Assembly (NCBI RefSeq): GCF_000721705.1
Contig: NZ_JOJL01000007.1
Location: 186,001 to 250,000, forward strand
Direction of reading: 5' to 3'
Source of the DNA: Actinoplanes subtropicus
GTDB lineage: Bacteria; Actinomycetota; Actinomycetes; Mycobacteriales; Micromonosporaceae
Length of the DNA stretch: 64,000 nt
In this document: piece by piece, positions 45,548 through 54,019 of the stretch
Layout of the letters: every line of letters starts with the position of its first letter
Numbering within the stretch: the stretch's first letter is position 1
Notes under the pieces: model-generated
Told to the model about the DNA's origin: nothing
Databases searched by the model: none
The model's input: only the letters and a program-made list of their open reading frames with translations
Program-made: the position numbers and the translations under genes

Positions 45548-45577
45548 TCACATAAGTACTCGGGACGCGAAGCACAT
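45548..45577 (-). CDS. Candidate leader peptide of ilvBNC
   Basis: A 9-residue frame, MCFASRVLM, precedes the pause-stem and terminator. It contains Val and Leu but no run of branched-chain residues, so it is weaker than the cimA leader. It is the only ATG-started frame in the right place. Confidence 0.45.
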   Translation of the reverse strand: MCFASRVLM

Positions 45578-45581
45578 GGCC

Positions 45582-47933
45582 CTAAGGTTGCCCCATCTCA
45601 CTCGGCGAGTCAACTGATCCCACATTTTGATCACCGACGAGTGCCCCGAACGCGGGATCCGTCGGCAGCACCGCCCTGAGCTGCTTCATTCCCGGTCCGA
45701 GGGTGACCACCTGGCTGCGCGCCGTGGCGCCCTTCGGTGGATCGTTCCGTGGGATCGGGGCCGGCCGGATGCCGGTGCGCAGGCTGTGCAGCTGGGCCTC
45801 GAGATGCTCGGCCGGGACGCCCCAGCCGAACAGCGAGCCCTGCCCGAGCCGGCAGCCCGCCTCCTCGACGGCCGTCCGCTGCGCCGGGGTGCCGATGCCC
45901 TCGGCCAGCACCTCCAGCCCGAGCCGGTGCCCGAGGCGGACGACCACGTCGACCAGCGGCGCCGCCGTGCCGGTGCGCGACTCCGGCTCGGCCACCAGGG
46001 CATGGTCGATCTTGAGGATGTCGACCGGGAGCGTCCGCAACTGCCCGAGCGACGAGTAGCCGGCGCCGAAGTCGTCCAGCGCCACCCGGACGCCGGTGGC
46101 GCGCAGCGCGGCCAGCCGGCTGACCAGTTCCTCCAAGTCGGTGGCCACGGCGTGCTCGGTCACCTCGAGCACCAGCCGCTGCGGCGGCACGCCGTGCTCG
46201 GCCAGCACGTCGGCGACCTGGCCGGCGTAGTCGGCGGCGTGCAGCTCCTTGGGCGAGAGGTTGACCGACACCCAGACGTCGTGCCCCTTGGCCAGCCAGT
46301 CGGCGAGCTGGGCGACGGCCTGGGCGAGCACCCACGAGCCGATCCGGTTGATCAGGCCGGACTCCTCCGCGACCGGGATGAACTCGTCCGGCCGGACCGC
46401 ACCGAGGGTCGGGTGGTGCCAGCGCAGCAGGGCCTCGGCGCCGACCGGCCGCATCGAGGGCAGCGCGACCACCGGCTGGAACACCAGGCGCAGCTGGTCG
46501 CGGTCGATCGCGTGGCGCAGCTCGCTCTCCAGCGTGCCGCGGCGGCGCAGCAGCTCGTCGTACCGCGCCTGGTAGCGCTCGACGCGGTTCTTCCCGCGCT
46601 GCTTGGCGTACCGCAGGGCCAGGTCGGCGTCCCGGATCAGCTCGCCGGTGTCGGCCACGCCCAGGCTGGCCGAGAGAAAGACCGAACCACCATCGACCTC
46701 GTACGGCTCGCCCAGCACCGCCAGCAGCCGGTGCGCCGTGAGCATCGCCTCATCGGCCGTTCCGTGCATGAGCACCGCGAACTCGTCGCCGCCCAGCCGG
46801 GCCGCCACGTCGCCGTCCAGCAGGTTGCGGCGCAGTCGCTCGCCCACCTCGGCCAGCACCGCGTCACCGACGTCGTGCCCGCGCATGTCGTTGACCGTCT
46901 TGAAGCCGTCCAGGTCGATGCCGACCAGCACCAGCGGCTCGTCCGGGCACTCGCACGCGCGCAGCGCCCGCTGCAGGCCGCGCCGGTTGGCCAGGCCGGT
47001 CAGCGGGTCGGTGTGCGCCAGCTCGCGGAAGTGCGCCTCGCTCTGGCGCAGCCGCAGCGTGTACCGCCGGACGTCGCCGAGCGCCAGATACTGCCGGCCG
47101 ACCAGCGCGAAGCCCTCGACGCTGACGCCGAGGAAGGCGTAGAGGCCGAACGACCCGCCCTGGGCCAGGTGGAAGCCGAGCGCGCCGACCATCGCGACCA
47201 TCGGCACCACCGCGTACGCCGTGCCGCGCTCGCTCAGGTCGCCGACCACCTCGACCGGCTGGTCGGCCGCCTTCACCGCGTGCGCGATCAGGGACAGCCC
47301 GGCCGGCAACAGCAGCGAGCCGGACAGCTGCCACTGGTCGCGGCCCTGGCAGATGCCGCCGGCCAGGGCGACCGTGGCCGCGGCCACCAGGGTCACGCCG
47401 GTGGCCACCCGGACCGTGGTCAGCCGGGGCCGGTGCGCGTGCAGCGCCAGCACGACGGTGAGGCCGAGCGAGATGACCAGCAGGCCGGTCGGGATCAACA
47501 GCGACGGGCAGGCCATCGGGGTGGCGTCGCCGAGGAGGTGGGTGGGCTCGGCGAGCAGCGCCCAGCCGACGAACCAGATGGCGGCCGCGATCACCAGGCC
47601 GTCGAGCAGGTGGCGGACGGCCGCGCCCGGGCTCTCCGCCGCGCCCGGCAGCATCGCCGTGCCGACGAGGAGGGCGAGAATGCCGATCGCGGCGCCGATC
47701 GCCACCGCCGAGCCCAGGTGGAGCCGGGGCGGCGGGGCGTCGCTGAGCATCGCGCTCAGCGCGCCGGCGAGCGCCGCGGCGGTGGCCACCGCGCCGCCCA
47801 GGGCGAGAATGAGATGCGCCCGGCGGGCCGCGCCGGTGTGCCGGCGGCCGGAATTGCCCAGCAGGGCGACCGCCGGGACGGCGAGCAGCAGGCCCACGGT
47901 CCCGGCCAGCTCCACGCCGGACGGTGATTGCAC
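45582..47933 (-). CDS. Membrane GGDEF-EAL protein 1 (c-di-GMP turnover)
   Basis: The 783-residue protein has about eight N-terminal transmembrane helices (residues 8-290), a GGDEF domain with intact [10 protein letters not shown] near residue 381 and an EAL domain with [10 protein letters not shown] near residue 499. EAL metal and catalytic residues look complete: [30 protein letters not shown] and AEGIGT. No RxxD inhibitory site precedes GGDEF. It could make or degrade c-di-GMP. The GTG at 47933 is chosen because the first helix begins there. It is divergent from ilvD. Confidence 0.88.
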   Translation of the reverse strand: MQSPSGVELAGTVGLLLAVPAVALLGNSGRRHTGAARRAHLILALGGAVATAAALAGALSAMLSDAPPPRLHLGSAVAIGAAIGILALLVGTAMLPGAAESPGAAVRHLLDGLVIAAAIWFVGWALLAEPTHLLGDATPMACPSLLIPTGLLVISLGLTVVLALHAHRPRLTTVRVATGVTLVAAATVALAGGICQGRDQWQLSGSLLLPAGLSLIAHAVKAADQPVEVVGDLSERGTAYAVVPMVAMVGALGFHLAQGGSFGLYAFLGVSVEGFALVGRQYLALGDVRRYTLRLRQSEAHFRELAHTDPLTGLANRRGLQRALRACECPDEPLVLVGIDLDGFKTVNDMRGHDVGDAVLAEVGERLRRNLLDGDVAARLGGDEFAVLMHGTADEAMLTAHRLLAVLGEPYEVDGGSVFLSASLGVADTGELIRDADLALRYAKQRGKNRVERYQARYDELLRRRGTLESELRHAIDRDQLRLVFQPVVALPSMRPVGAEALLRWHHPTLGAVRPDEFIPVAEESGLINRIGSWVLAQAVAQLADWLAKGHDVWVSVNLSPKELHAADYAGQVADVLAEHGVPPQRLVLEVTEHAVATDLEELVSRLAALRATGVRVALDDFGAGYSSLGQLRTLPVDILKIDHALVAEPESRTGTAAPLVDVVVRLGHRLGLEVLAEGIGTPAQRTAVEEAGCRLGQGSLFGWGVPAEHLEAQLHSLRTGIRPAPIPRNDPPKGATARSQVVTLGPGMKQLRAVLPTDPAFGALVGDQNVGSVDSPSEMGQP

Positions 47934-48044
47934 GGGAACACTGTGCCGGATGTCGATGGAATTGGGCACCCCCGAAAGCCCGCGATATCCCGAGCTGTGG
48001 ACGGCGGTGGCCGCATGCCCTTGCCGCGGTGGCACTATGAGGGG

Positions 48045-49892
48045 ATGCCTGACCTGCGCTCCCGGACCTCGACCCACGGTCGGACCATGGCCGGCGCGCG
48101 TGCCCTGTGGCGCGCTACCGGGATGACCGACGACGACTTCGGCAAGCCCATCGTGGCCATTGCCAACAGCTATACGCAGTTCGTACCGGGGCATGTGCAC
48201 CTGAAAGACCTGGGCGGCATCGTCGCCGACGCGGTGGCCGCGGCCGGCGGCGTCGGGCGCGAGTTCAACACGATCGCGGTGGACGACGGCATCGCGATGG
48301 GCCACGGCGGCATGCTCTACTCGCTGCCCAGCCGCGAGCTGATCGCCGACGCGGTCGAGTACATGGTGAACGCGCACTGCGCCGACGCCCTGGTCTGCAT
48401 CTCGAACTGCGACAAGATCACGCCGGGCATGCTGATCGCCGCGCTGCGGCTCAACATCCCCACGGTGTTCGTCTCCGGCGGCCCGATGGAGGCCGGCAAG
48501 ACGGTCGCGATCGAGGGCATCGTGCACGAAAAACTCGACCTGATCGACGCGATGAGCGCCTCGGCGAACGAGAACGTGACCGACGAGCAGCTCGGCACGA
48601 TCGAGCGCTCGGCCTGCCCGACCTGCGGCTCGTGCTCCGGCATGTTCACCGCGAACTCGATGAACTGCCTGACCGAGGCGATCGGCCTGGCGCTGCCCGG
48701 CAACGGCTCGACGCTGGCCACGCACGCCTCCCGCCGCGCGCTCTTCGAGCAGGCCGGCCAGCTGATCGTCGAGATCGCCAAGGACTACTACGAGAAGAAC
48801 GACGAGTCGGTGCTGCCGCGCAGCATCGCCGGCCGGTCGGCCTTCGAGAACGCGGTGGCCCTCGACGTGGCGATGGGCGGCTCGACCAACACGGTGCTGC
48901 ACCTGCTGGCCGCGGCCCGCGAGGCCGAGCTGGACTTCAGCGTGGCCGACATCGACGCGATCTCCCGCCGGGTGCCGTGCCTGGCCAAGGTCGCGCCGAA
49001 CAGCGTGAAGTACCACATGGAGGACGTGCACCGGGCCGGCGGCATCCCCGCCCTGCTCGGTGAGCTGCACCGCGGCGGGGCGCTCAAGACCGACGTGCGC
49101 TCCGTCCATTCGCGCGATCTGTCGAGCTGGCTGGGCAAATGGGACATCCGCTCCGAAAACCCCAGCGAAGAAGCCCTTGAGCTCTACCACGCGGCCCCCG
49201 GCGGCGTCCGCACGACGCAGCCGTTCAGCACCACGAACCGCTGGGCGACGCTGGACACGGACGGCGAGAACGGCTGCATCCGGAGCGTGGATCACGCGTA
49301 CACGGTCGATGGTGGTCTGGCGATCCTGTTCGGCAACCTCGCGCCCGACGGCTGCGTGGTGAAGACGGCCGGCGTCGACGAGTCGCTGTGGAAGTTCACC
49401 GGCCCGGCCCGCGTCTTCGAGTCGCAGGATGCCGCGGTCGAGGGCATCCTCGGCAAGCAGGTGGTCGAGGGCGACGTCGTGGTGATCCGCTACGAGGGCC
49501 CGCGGGGCGGCCCCGGCATGCAGGAGATGCTCTACCCGACGAGCTTCCTGAAGGGCCGCGGCCTCGGCAAGGCGTGCGCGCTGATCACCGACGGCCGCTT
49601 CTCCGGCGGCACCAGCGGCCTGTCCATCGGCCACATCTCCCCCGAGGCGGCGTCCGGCGGCCTGATCGCCCTGGTCGAGACCGGCGACGAGATCACCATC
49701 GACATCCCGGGCCGCGGCATCACGCTCAACGTCGACGACGAGACGCTGGCCCAGCGCCGCCACGAGCAGGAGCGCCGCGCCAAGCCGTACACGCCGGCCG
49801 ATCGGGTGCGCCCGGTCTCCGCGGCCCTGCGGGCCTATGCCTCGATGGCCACGAGCGCTTCCGACGGCGCCTACCGCCGCGTTCCGGAATAA
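48045..49892 (+). CDS. ilvD: Dihydroxy-acid dehydratase
   Basis: IlvD dehydrates dihydroxy acids in Val, Leu and Ile synthesis using an Fe-S cluster. The 615-residue protein has the cluster cysteines in [12 protein letters not shown] near residue 120 and [18 protein letters not shown] near residue 190, and the C-terminal [20 protein letters not shown] with the catalytic Ser. The ATG at 48045 fits homologues ([20 protein letters not shown]). It is a single-gene unit separate from ilvBNC. Confidence 0.97.
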   Translation: MPDLRSRTSTHGRTMAGARALWRATGMTDDDFGKPIVAIANSYTQFVPGHVHLKDLGGIVADAVAAAGGVGREFNTIAVDDGIAMGHGGMLYSLPSRELIADAVEYMVNAHCADALVCISNCDKITPGMLIAALRLNIPTVFVSGGPMEAGKTVAIEGIVHEKLDLIDAMSASANENVTDEQLGTIERSACPTCGSCSGMFTANSMNCLTEAIGLALPGNGSTLATHASRRALFEQAGQLIVEIAKDYYEKNDESVLPRSIAGRSAFENAVALDVAMGGSTNTVLHLLAAAREAELDFSVADIDAISRRVPCLAKVAPNSVKYHMEDVHRAGGIPALLGELHRGGALKTDVRSVHSRDLSSWLGKWDIRSENPSEEALELYHAAPGGVRTTQPFSTTNRWATLDTDGENGCIRSVDHAYTVDGGLAILFGNLAPDGCVVKTAGVDESLWKFTGPARVFESQDAAVEGILGKQVVEGDVVVIRYEGPRGGPGMQEMLYPTSFLKGRGLGKACALITDGRFSGGTSGLSIGHISPEAASGGLIALVETGDEITIDIPGRGITLNVDDETLAQRRHEQERRAKPYTPADRVRPVSAALRAYASMATSASDGAYRRVPE

Positions 49893-50007
49893 ACCGCAGA
49901 TACCGTACGCGTGGCGGGGCGACAACCGCACAACGGCAGAACCCGGTTCCGCGCACCGGCCAGGTGCGTGGTCCGGGCCGCCGGCCGCTTCCGGCCGGTG
50001 TGGTGGG

Positions 50008-50574
50008 TTACTCCGCGGCGGTCACCGCGGCGAGGCGGCTCAGGGTGGCCTTCATGACGGTGGCCAGGTCGAGCTCGTCGGCGCCGGTCAGCCACCGCTC
50101 CCAGGCGACCCGGAAGACGGCGATGCCGGCCTCCGCCGCCAGGCTCGCATCGGCCGCCGGCACGCCCCGCCGGCGCAGCTCCTCGGCCAGCGCGGCGGCG
50201 ATCCTCGCCATCTTGATGAGCTCGCGCTCGCGCAACTCCGCGTTCGTGTCGATCAGCGATTGCCGCTGCCGCGACCACGAGCGGTCACGCCCTAGCAGCT
50301 CCGCCGCCGCATCGAGGGCGGCCGCGACCGTGCGCATCGGCCCGCCCGTTGCCGGCGCCGCGTCGAGCGCCTCGACCATGTGGGTCAGCAGCCGCTCCGA
50401 GCCGGCGAAGAGCACCTCGCGCTTGTCCGCGAAGTGCCGGAAGAACGTGCGCGCGGTCAGCCCGGCCTCGGCGGCGATCTCCGCGACCGTCGTCTGCTCG
50501 TAGCCCCGCTCGACGTACAGCCGCATCGCCGCCCCGCTGAGGCGGCCGGCCGCGTCTCCCTCCCACCGTCCCAC
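50008..50574 (-). CDS. TetR family repressor
   Basis: The 188-residue protein has the TetR helix-turn-helix (ERGYEQTTVAEIAAEAGL, then TARTFFRHFADKREVLF) and a ligand domain of no obvious specificity. The GTG start lies 6 bases after TAGAAT, so the message is probably leaderless. It is divergent from the SDR gene; two palindromes in the 83-base spacer share the half-site GTGACATCAC and are its likely operators. Confidence 0.9.
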   Translation of the reverse strand: MGRWEGDAAGRLSGAAMRLYVERGYEQTTVAEIAAEAGLTARTFFRHFADKREVLFAGSERLLTHMVEALDAAPATGGPMRTVAAALDAAAELLGRDRSWSRQRQSLIDTNAELRERELIKMARIAAALAEELRRRGVPAADASLAAEAGIAVFRVAWERWLTGADELDLATVMKATLSRLAAVTAAE

Positions 50575-50589
50575 ACGGTGATTCTAGTC

Positions 50590-50606
50590 ATGTCACACGG
50601 TGACAT
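50590..50606. promoter_or_regulatory. TetR operator 1
   Basis: ATGTCAC-N3-GTGACAT is a perfect 7-bp inverted repeat directly upstream of the repressor's TAGAAT -10 box (50580-50585, minus strand). Its right half continues as GTGACATCAC, matching operator 2. Confidence 0.75.
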
Positions 50607-50622
50607 CACCGTGCTAGCGTGG

Positions 50623-50645
50623 GTGATGTCATCAAGTGACATCAC
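50623..50645. promoter_or_regulatory. TetR operator 2
   Basis: GTGATGTCA-N5-TGACATCAC is a perfect 9-bp inverted repeat that ends 12 bases before the SDR start, where it would block the start of transcription from the TAGCGT box at 50615-50620. Confidence 0.8.
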
Positions 50646-50657
50646 TGGAGGTTCGAC

Positions 50658-51542
50658 ATGCGCATCTTCGTCACCGGCGCATCCGGCTGGATCGGCTCGC
50701 CCACCGTCACCGCGCTGCTCGAGGCCGGCCACCAGGTCGTCGGCCTGGCCCGCTCGGACGCGTCCGCCGCCAAGGTGGCCGCGCTCGGCGCCGAGGTCCG
50801 CCGCGGCGACCTGGCCGACCTCGACGGCCTGCGCGCCGCCGCGGCCGACTCGGACGGCGTGATCCACCTCGGCTACAACCACGCCGACTTCTCGCCGGCC
50901 GGGATGGCCGCCGCGGCCGCGATGGACCGGGCCGCCATCGACGCGATCGGCGACGCTCTGGCCGGCACCGGCAAGGCGCTGGTGATCGCCTCCGGTGTGA
51001 TCGGCGCGGCCCCGGGCCGGGCCGCCACCGAGCAGGACCGTCCCGACGCCGGCCAGCACCCGCGGATGGCCAACGCGGCCGCCACCCTCGCCCTCGCCGA
51101 CCGCGGCGTGCGCTCCGCGGTGGTCCGGTTCGCGCCCACCGTGCACGGCAAGGGCGACCACGGCTTCATGGCTACGCTGGTCGACATCGCCCGCCGCGGC
51201 GGCGTGAGCGGCTACCCCGGCGACGGCGGCAACCGCTGGCCGGCCGTGCACGTCCGGGACGCCGCCGCCCTGCTCCGGCTCGTCGTCGAGCGGGCGACCC
51301 CCGGCTCGGTGTGGCACGCGATCGCCGACGAGGGCGTGCCCACCAGGGAGATCGCCGAGGCGATCGGCCGGGCCACCGACCTCCCGGTGAAGGAGGTGCC
51401 GGCCGAGCACTTCGAGTGGCTGGCCGCGTTCTTCGCGATGGACCTGCCGATCACCAGCGAGTACACCCGGCGGACCCTGGGCTGGCAGCCGACCCACCCG
51501 ACCCTGATCGAGGACCTCGACGCCGGCGCGTACACGTCGTAA
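50658..51542 (+). CDS. NAD-dependent epimerase/dehydratase family (extended/atypical SDR) protein
   Basis: The 294-residue protein has the N-terminal nucleotide motif VTGASGWIGSPTVTALLEAG and RGDLADLDGL. The usual YxxxK is not obvious, so it is an atypical SDR that may be a reductase or redox sensor rather than a sugar epimerase. The C-terminus (TSEYTRRTLGWQPTHPTLI) is like that of other SDRs. GGAGG precedes the ATG. It is controlled, by prediction, by the divergent TetR protein. Confidence 0.85.
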   Translation: MRIFVTGASGWIGSPTVTALLEAGHQVVGLARSDASAAKVAALGAEVRRGDLADLDGLRAAAADSDGVIHLGYNHADFSPAGMAAAAAMDRAAIDAIGDALAGTGKALVIASGVIGAAPGRAATEQDRPDAGQHPRMANAAATLALADRGVRSAVVRFAPTVHGKGDHGFMATLVDIARRGGVSGYPGDGGNRWPAVHVRDAAALLRLVVERATPGSVWHAIADEGVPTREIAEAIGRATDLPVKEVPAEHFEWLAAFFAMDLPITSEYTRRTLGWQPTHPTLIEDLDAGAYTS

Positions 51543-51577
51543 GGAAACCTCGCGGCACGATGCATCGTTGCGAGTAG

Positions 51578-54019
51578 GTGGGATCTTCCGCGTCATCGAG
51601 CCTCAGCCACCGCCAGATCCTCGGGGTGCTCGCCGGGCTGATGCTCGGCATGTTCCTCGCCGCGCTCGACCAGACGATCGTGGCGTCGGCGATCCGGACC
51701 ATCGGCGACGACCTGCACGGGCTGTCGATGCAGGCGTGGGTCACCACGGCGTACCTGATCACGGCGACCATCTCGACGCCGCTGTACGGCAAGCTCTCCG
51801 ACATCTACGGCCGCAAGCGGTTCTTCCTGGCCGCTATCACGATCTTCGTGCTCGGCTCGGCCGCCTGCTCCCTCGCCACCTCGATGTACCTCCTGGCCGG
51901 CTGCCGGGCGGTGCAGGGGCTGGGAGCGGGCGGCCTGTTCTCCCTCGCGCTGGCGATCATCGCGGACGTGGTCCCGGTCCGGGACCGCCCGCGCTACCAG
52001 GGCTACTTCCTGGCCGTCTTCGGCATGGCCAGCGTGCTCGGTCCGGTGATCGGCGGCTTCTTCGCCGGCGCCGACCGGATCCTCGGCGTCGCCGGGTGGC
52101 GCTGGGTGTTCCTGGTCAACGTGCCGATCGGCGTGGTCGCGCTGCTGGTGGTCGCCCGGGGGCTGCGCCTGCCGCACGTCCGGCGCGACCACCGGATCGA
52201 CTGGTGGGGCGCGATCACCATCTGCGTCTGCCTGGCGCCGCTGCTCACCGTGGCCGAGCAGGGCCGGGTCTGGGGCTGGACGTCGGCGGGTTCGCTGACC
52301 TGTTTCGCGATCGGGGCCCTCGGGCTGGTGATGTTCCTGCTCACCGAGGCGGTGATGGGCGAGGAGGCGCTGATCCCGCTGCGCTTCTTCGGCAACCCGA
52401 CCTTCGCGCTGACCTCGGCCGGCGGCTTCGTGATCGGCATGGGCATGTTCGGCGGGCTCGCCCTGCTGCCGCTCTATCTGCAGATCGTACGGGGCGCGAC
52501 GCCCACCACGTCGGGTCTGCAACTGCTGCCGCTGACCGCCGGCATCATGGCCGGCTCGCTGATCTCCGGCCAGCTGATCGCGCGGACCGGCCGGTACAAG
52601 CCGTACCCGATGTCCGGGGCGCTGTTGATGATCTCCGGGCTGCTGCTGCTCGGCGAGATCGGCGTCGACACCCCGTTCTGGCGTACGGGAATCTTCATGG
52701 GGGTTTTCGGTCTGGGGTTGGGTTTTGTCCTGCAACCGATCACGCTGGCCGTGCAGAACGCGATGGCGCCCGCGGAGATCGGGGTGGCGACGAGTTCGGC
52801 GACGTTCTTCCGGCAGATGGGCGCGACGGCCGGGACGGCGGTCTTCCTGTCCATCCTGTTCGGCACGGTCGGCGACCGGATCGGCGACGCGTTCCGCCAG
52901 GCGGCTGTCGCCGCGCCGCCGGTTTCCGGGACGTCGCTGAACGACACCTCGTTCCTGAAGCGGTTGTCGCCGGCGCTCGCCCGGCCGTTTGAGTCCGGGT
53001 TTTCGGACGCGATGGACCAGATCTTCTCGTTGGCGGCGCTGCTTCTGGTTGTGGCGTTCGTGCTGTTCATGCTTTTGCCGCAGGTGGAGTTGCGCGCACA
53101 GCCGGCGATGGCCACCCGCGAGCCCGAGATCGCTCCCCCGCCCCCGCCCATGCCTGCTCATGCCGAGCCGACCGCGGTCGCGGCCGCGGGGCGGCCCTCG
53201 CCGAAGCCCGTTACCCCGCCGACGTCTGGAGTGTCAGTGTCCAATGAGGATCGAAGTCGCCCGGTGGTGAGTGGGCGGGTGGACGGACCCGGCGGGCGGC
53301 CGCTGGCCGGTGCGACCGTCACCGTCGCCGAGTTCGCCGGTGGGCAGGTCGCGCACGCCGTCACCGGGGCGGACGGCGAATTCCGGCTGCCGCTGCCGAA
53401 CGGCGGAGCGTTCCTGCTGATCTGCGCGGCCGACGACCACCAGCCGGCCGCCGTGCTCGTGAACGCCGGGGTCGGCGAGGTGCGCCGGGTGCTCGCGCTG
53501 GCCGGCGCGGGTCGCGTCGAGGGCCGGATCACCGACCGGCAGAGCCGGCCGATCGCCCGCGCCTCGGTGACGCTCACCGACCTGAGCGGCACGGTGGTGG
53601 CCACCGCGAGCACCGACGCCGACGGCCGCTATCGGCTCGCCGGCCTCGACCGGTCCGACTACATGCTGACCGCGACCGCCGCACACGCCCGCGCGGCGAC
53701 CCGGATCATCTCGCCCGGCCGAACCCAGGCCGACCTGGTGCTGGCCATCGGCACGACGCTGACCGGGCGCGTGCGGGCGGCCCGATCCGGCCGCCCGGTC
53801 CCCGAGGCGTCGGTGGTGGCGGTCGATGCGGCCGGCGAAGTGGCCGGCGCCACCACCACCGACCACGACGGCCGGTACGAGCTGCGCGACCTGCCGCCGG
53901 GCACCTACACGGTCGCCGCGAGCGGGTTCGCGCCGGTCGCCAGCCGGGTGGAGGTGAGCGGCGAGCGGGCCGACCACGACATCCTGCTCGGCGCCCCCGC
54001 GGTCGTCACGCCGGTTTAG
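51578..54019 (+). CDS. DHA2-type MFS exporter fused to three carboxypeptidase-regulatory-like domains
   Basis: Residues 1-510 form a 14-helix drug:proton antiporter with LDQTIVASAIRTIGDDL, the loop motif GKLSDIYGRKRFF near residue 72 and RAVQGLGAGGLFSLALAI. After a Pro/Ala-rich linker (about 515-560), residues 563-813 hold three beta-sandwich repeats of the carboxypeptidase-regulatory type (VSGRVDGPGGRPLAGATV, VEGRITDRQSRPIARASV, LTGRVRAARSGRPVPEASV). With an even helix number the tail should be cytoplasmic, which is unusual for such domains. Its stop overlaps that of the convergent beta-mannosidase. Confidence 0.88.
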   Translation: MGSSASSSLSHRQILGVLAGLMLGMFLAALDQTIVASAIRTIGDDLHGLSMQAWVTTAYLITATISTPLYGKLSDIYGRKRFFLAAITIFVLGSAACSLATSMYLLAGCRAVQGLGAGGLFSLALAIIADVVPVRDRPRYQGYFLAVFGMASVLGPVIGGFFAGADRILGVAGWRWVFLVNVPIGVVALLVVARGLRLPHVRRDHRIDWWGAITICVCLAPLLTVAEQGRVWGWTSAGSLTCFAIGALGLVMFLLTEAVMGEEALIPLRFFGNPTFALTSAGGFVIGMGMFGGLALLPLYLQIVRGATPTTSGLQLLPLTAGIMAGSLISGQLIARTGRYKPYPMSGALLMISGLLLLGEIGVDTPFWRTGIFMGVFGLGLGFVLQPITLAVQNAMAPAEIGVATSSATFFRQMGATAGTAVFLSILFGTVGDRIGDAFRQAAVAAPPVSGTSLNDTSFLKRLSPALARPFESGFSDAMDQIFSLAALLLVVAFVLFMLLPQVELRAQPAMATREPEIAPPPPPMPAHAEPTAVAAAGRPSPKPVTPPTSGVSVSNEDRSRPVVSGRVDGPGGRPLAGATVTVAEFAGGQVAHAVTGADGEFRLPLPNGGAFLLICAADDHQPAAVLVNAGVGEVRRVLALAGAGRVEGRITDRQSRPIARASVTLTDLSGTVVATASTDADGRYRLAGLDRSDYMLTATAAHARAATRIISPGRTQADLVLAIGTTLTGRVRAARSGRPVPEASVVAVDAAGEVAGATTTDHDGRYELRDLPPGTYTVAASGFAPVASRVEVSGERADHDILLGAPAVVTPV

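Noticed and set aside
45582..49931. A single 1449-codon gene on the minus strand
   Set aside because: The upstream 660 codons are antisense to ilvD; the GGDEF-EAL protein begins at about 47933, where its first membrane helix starts.
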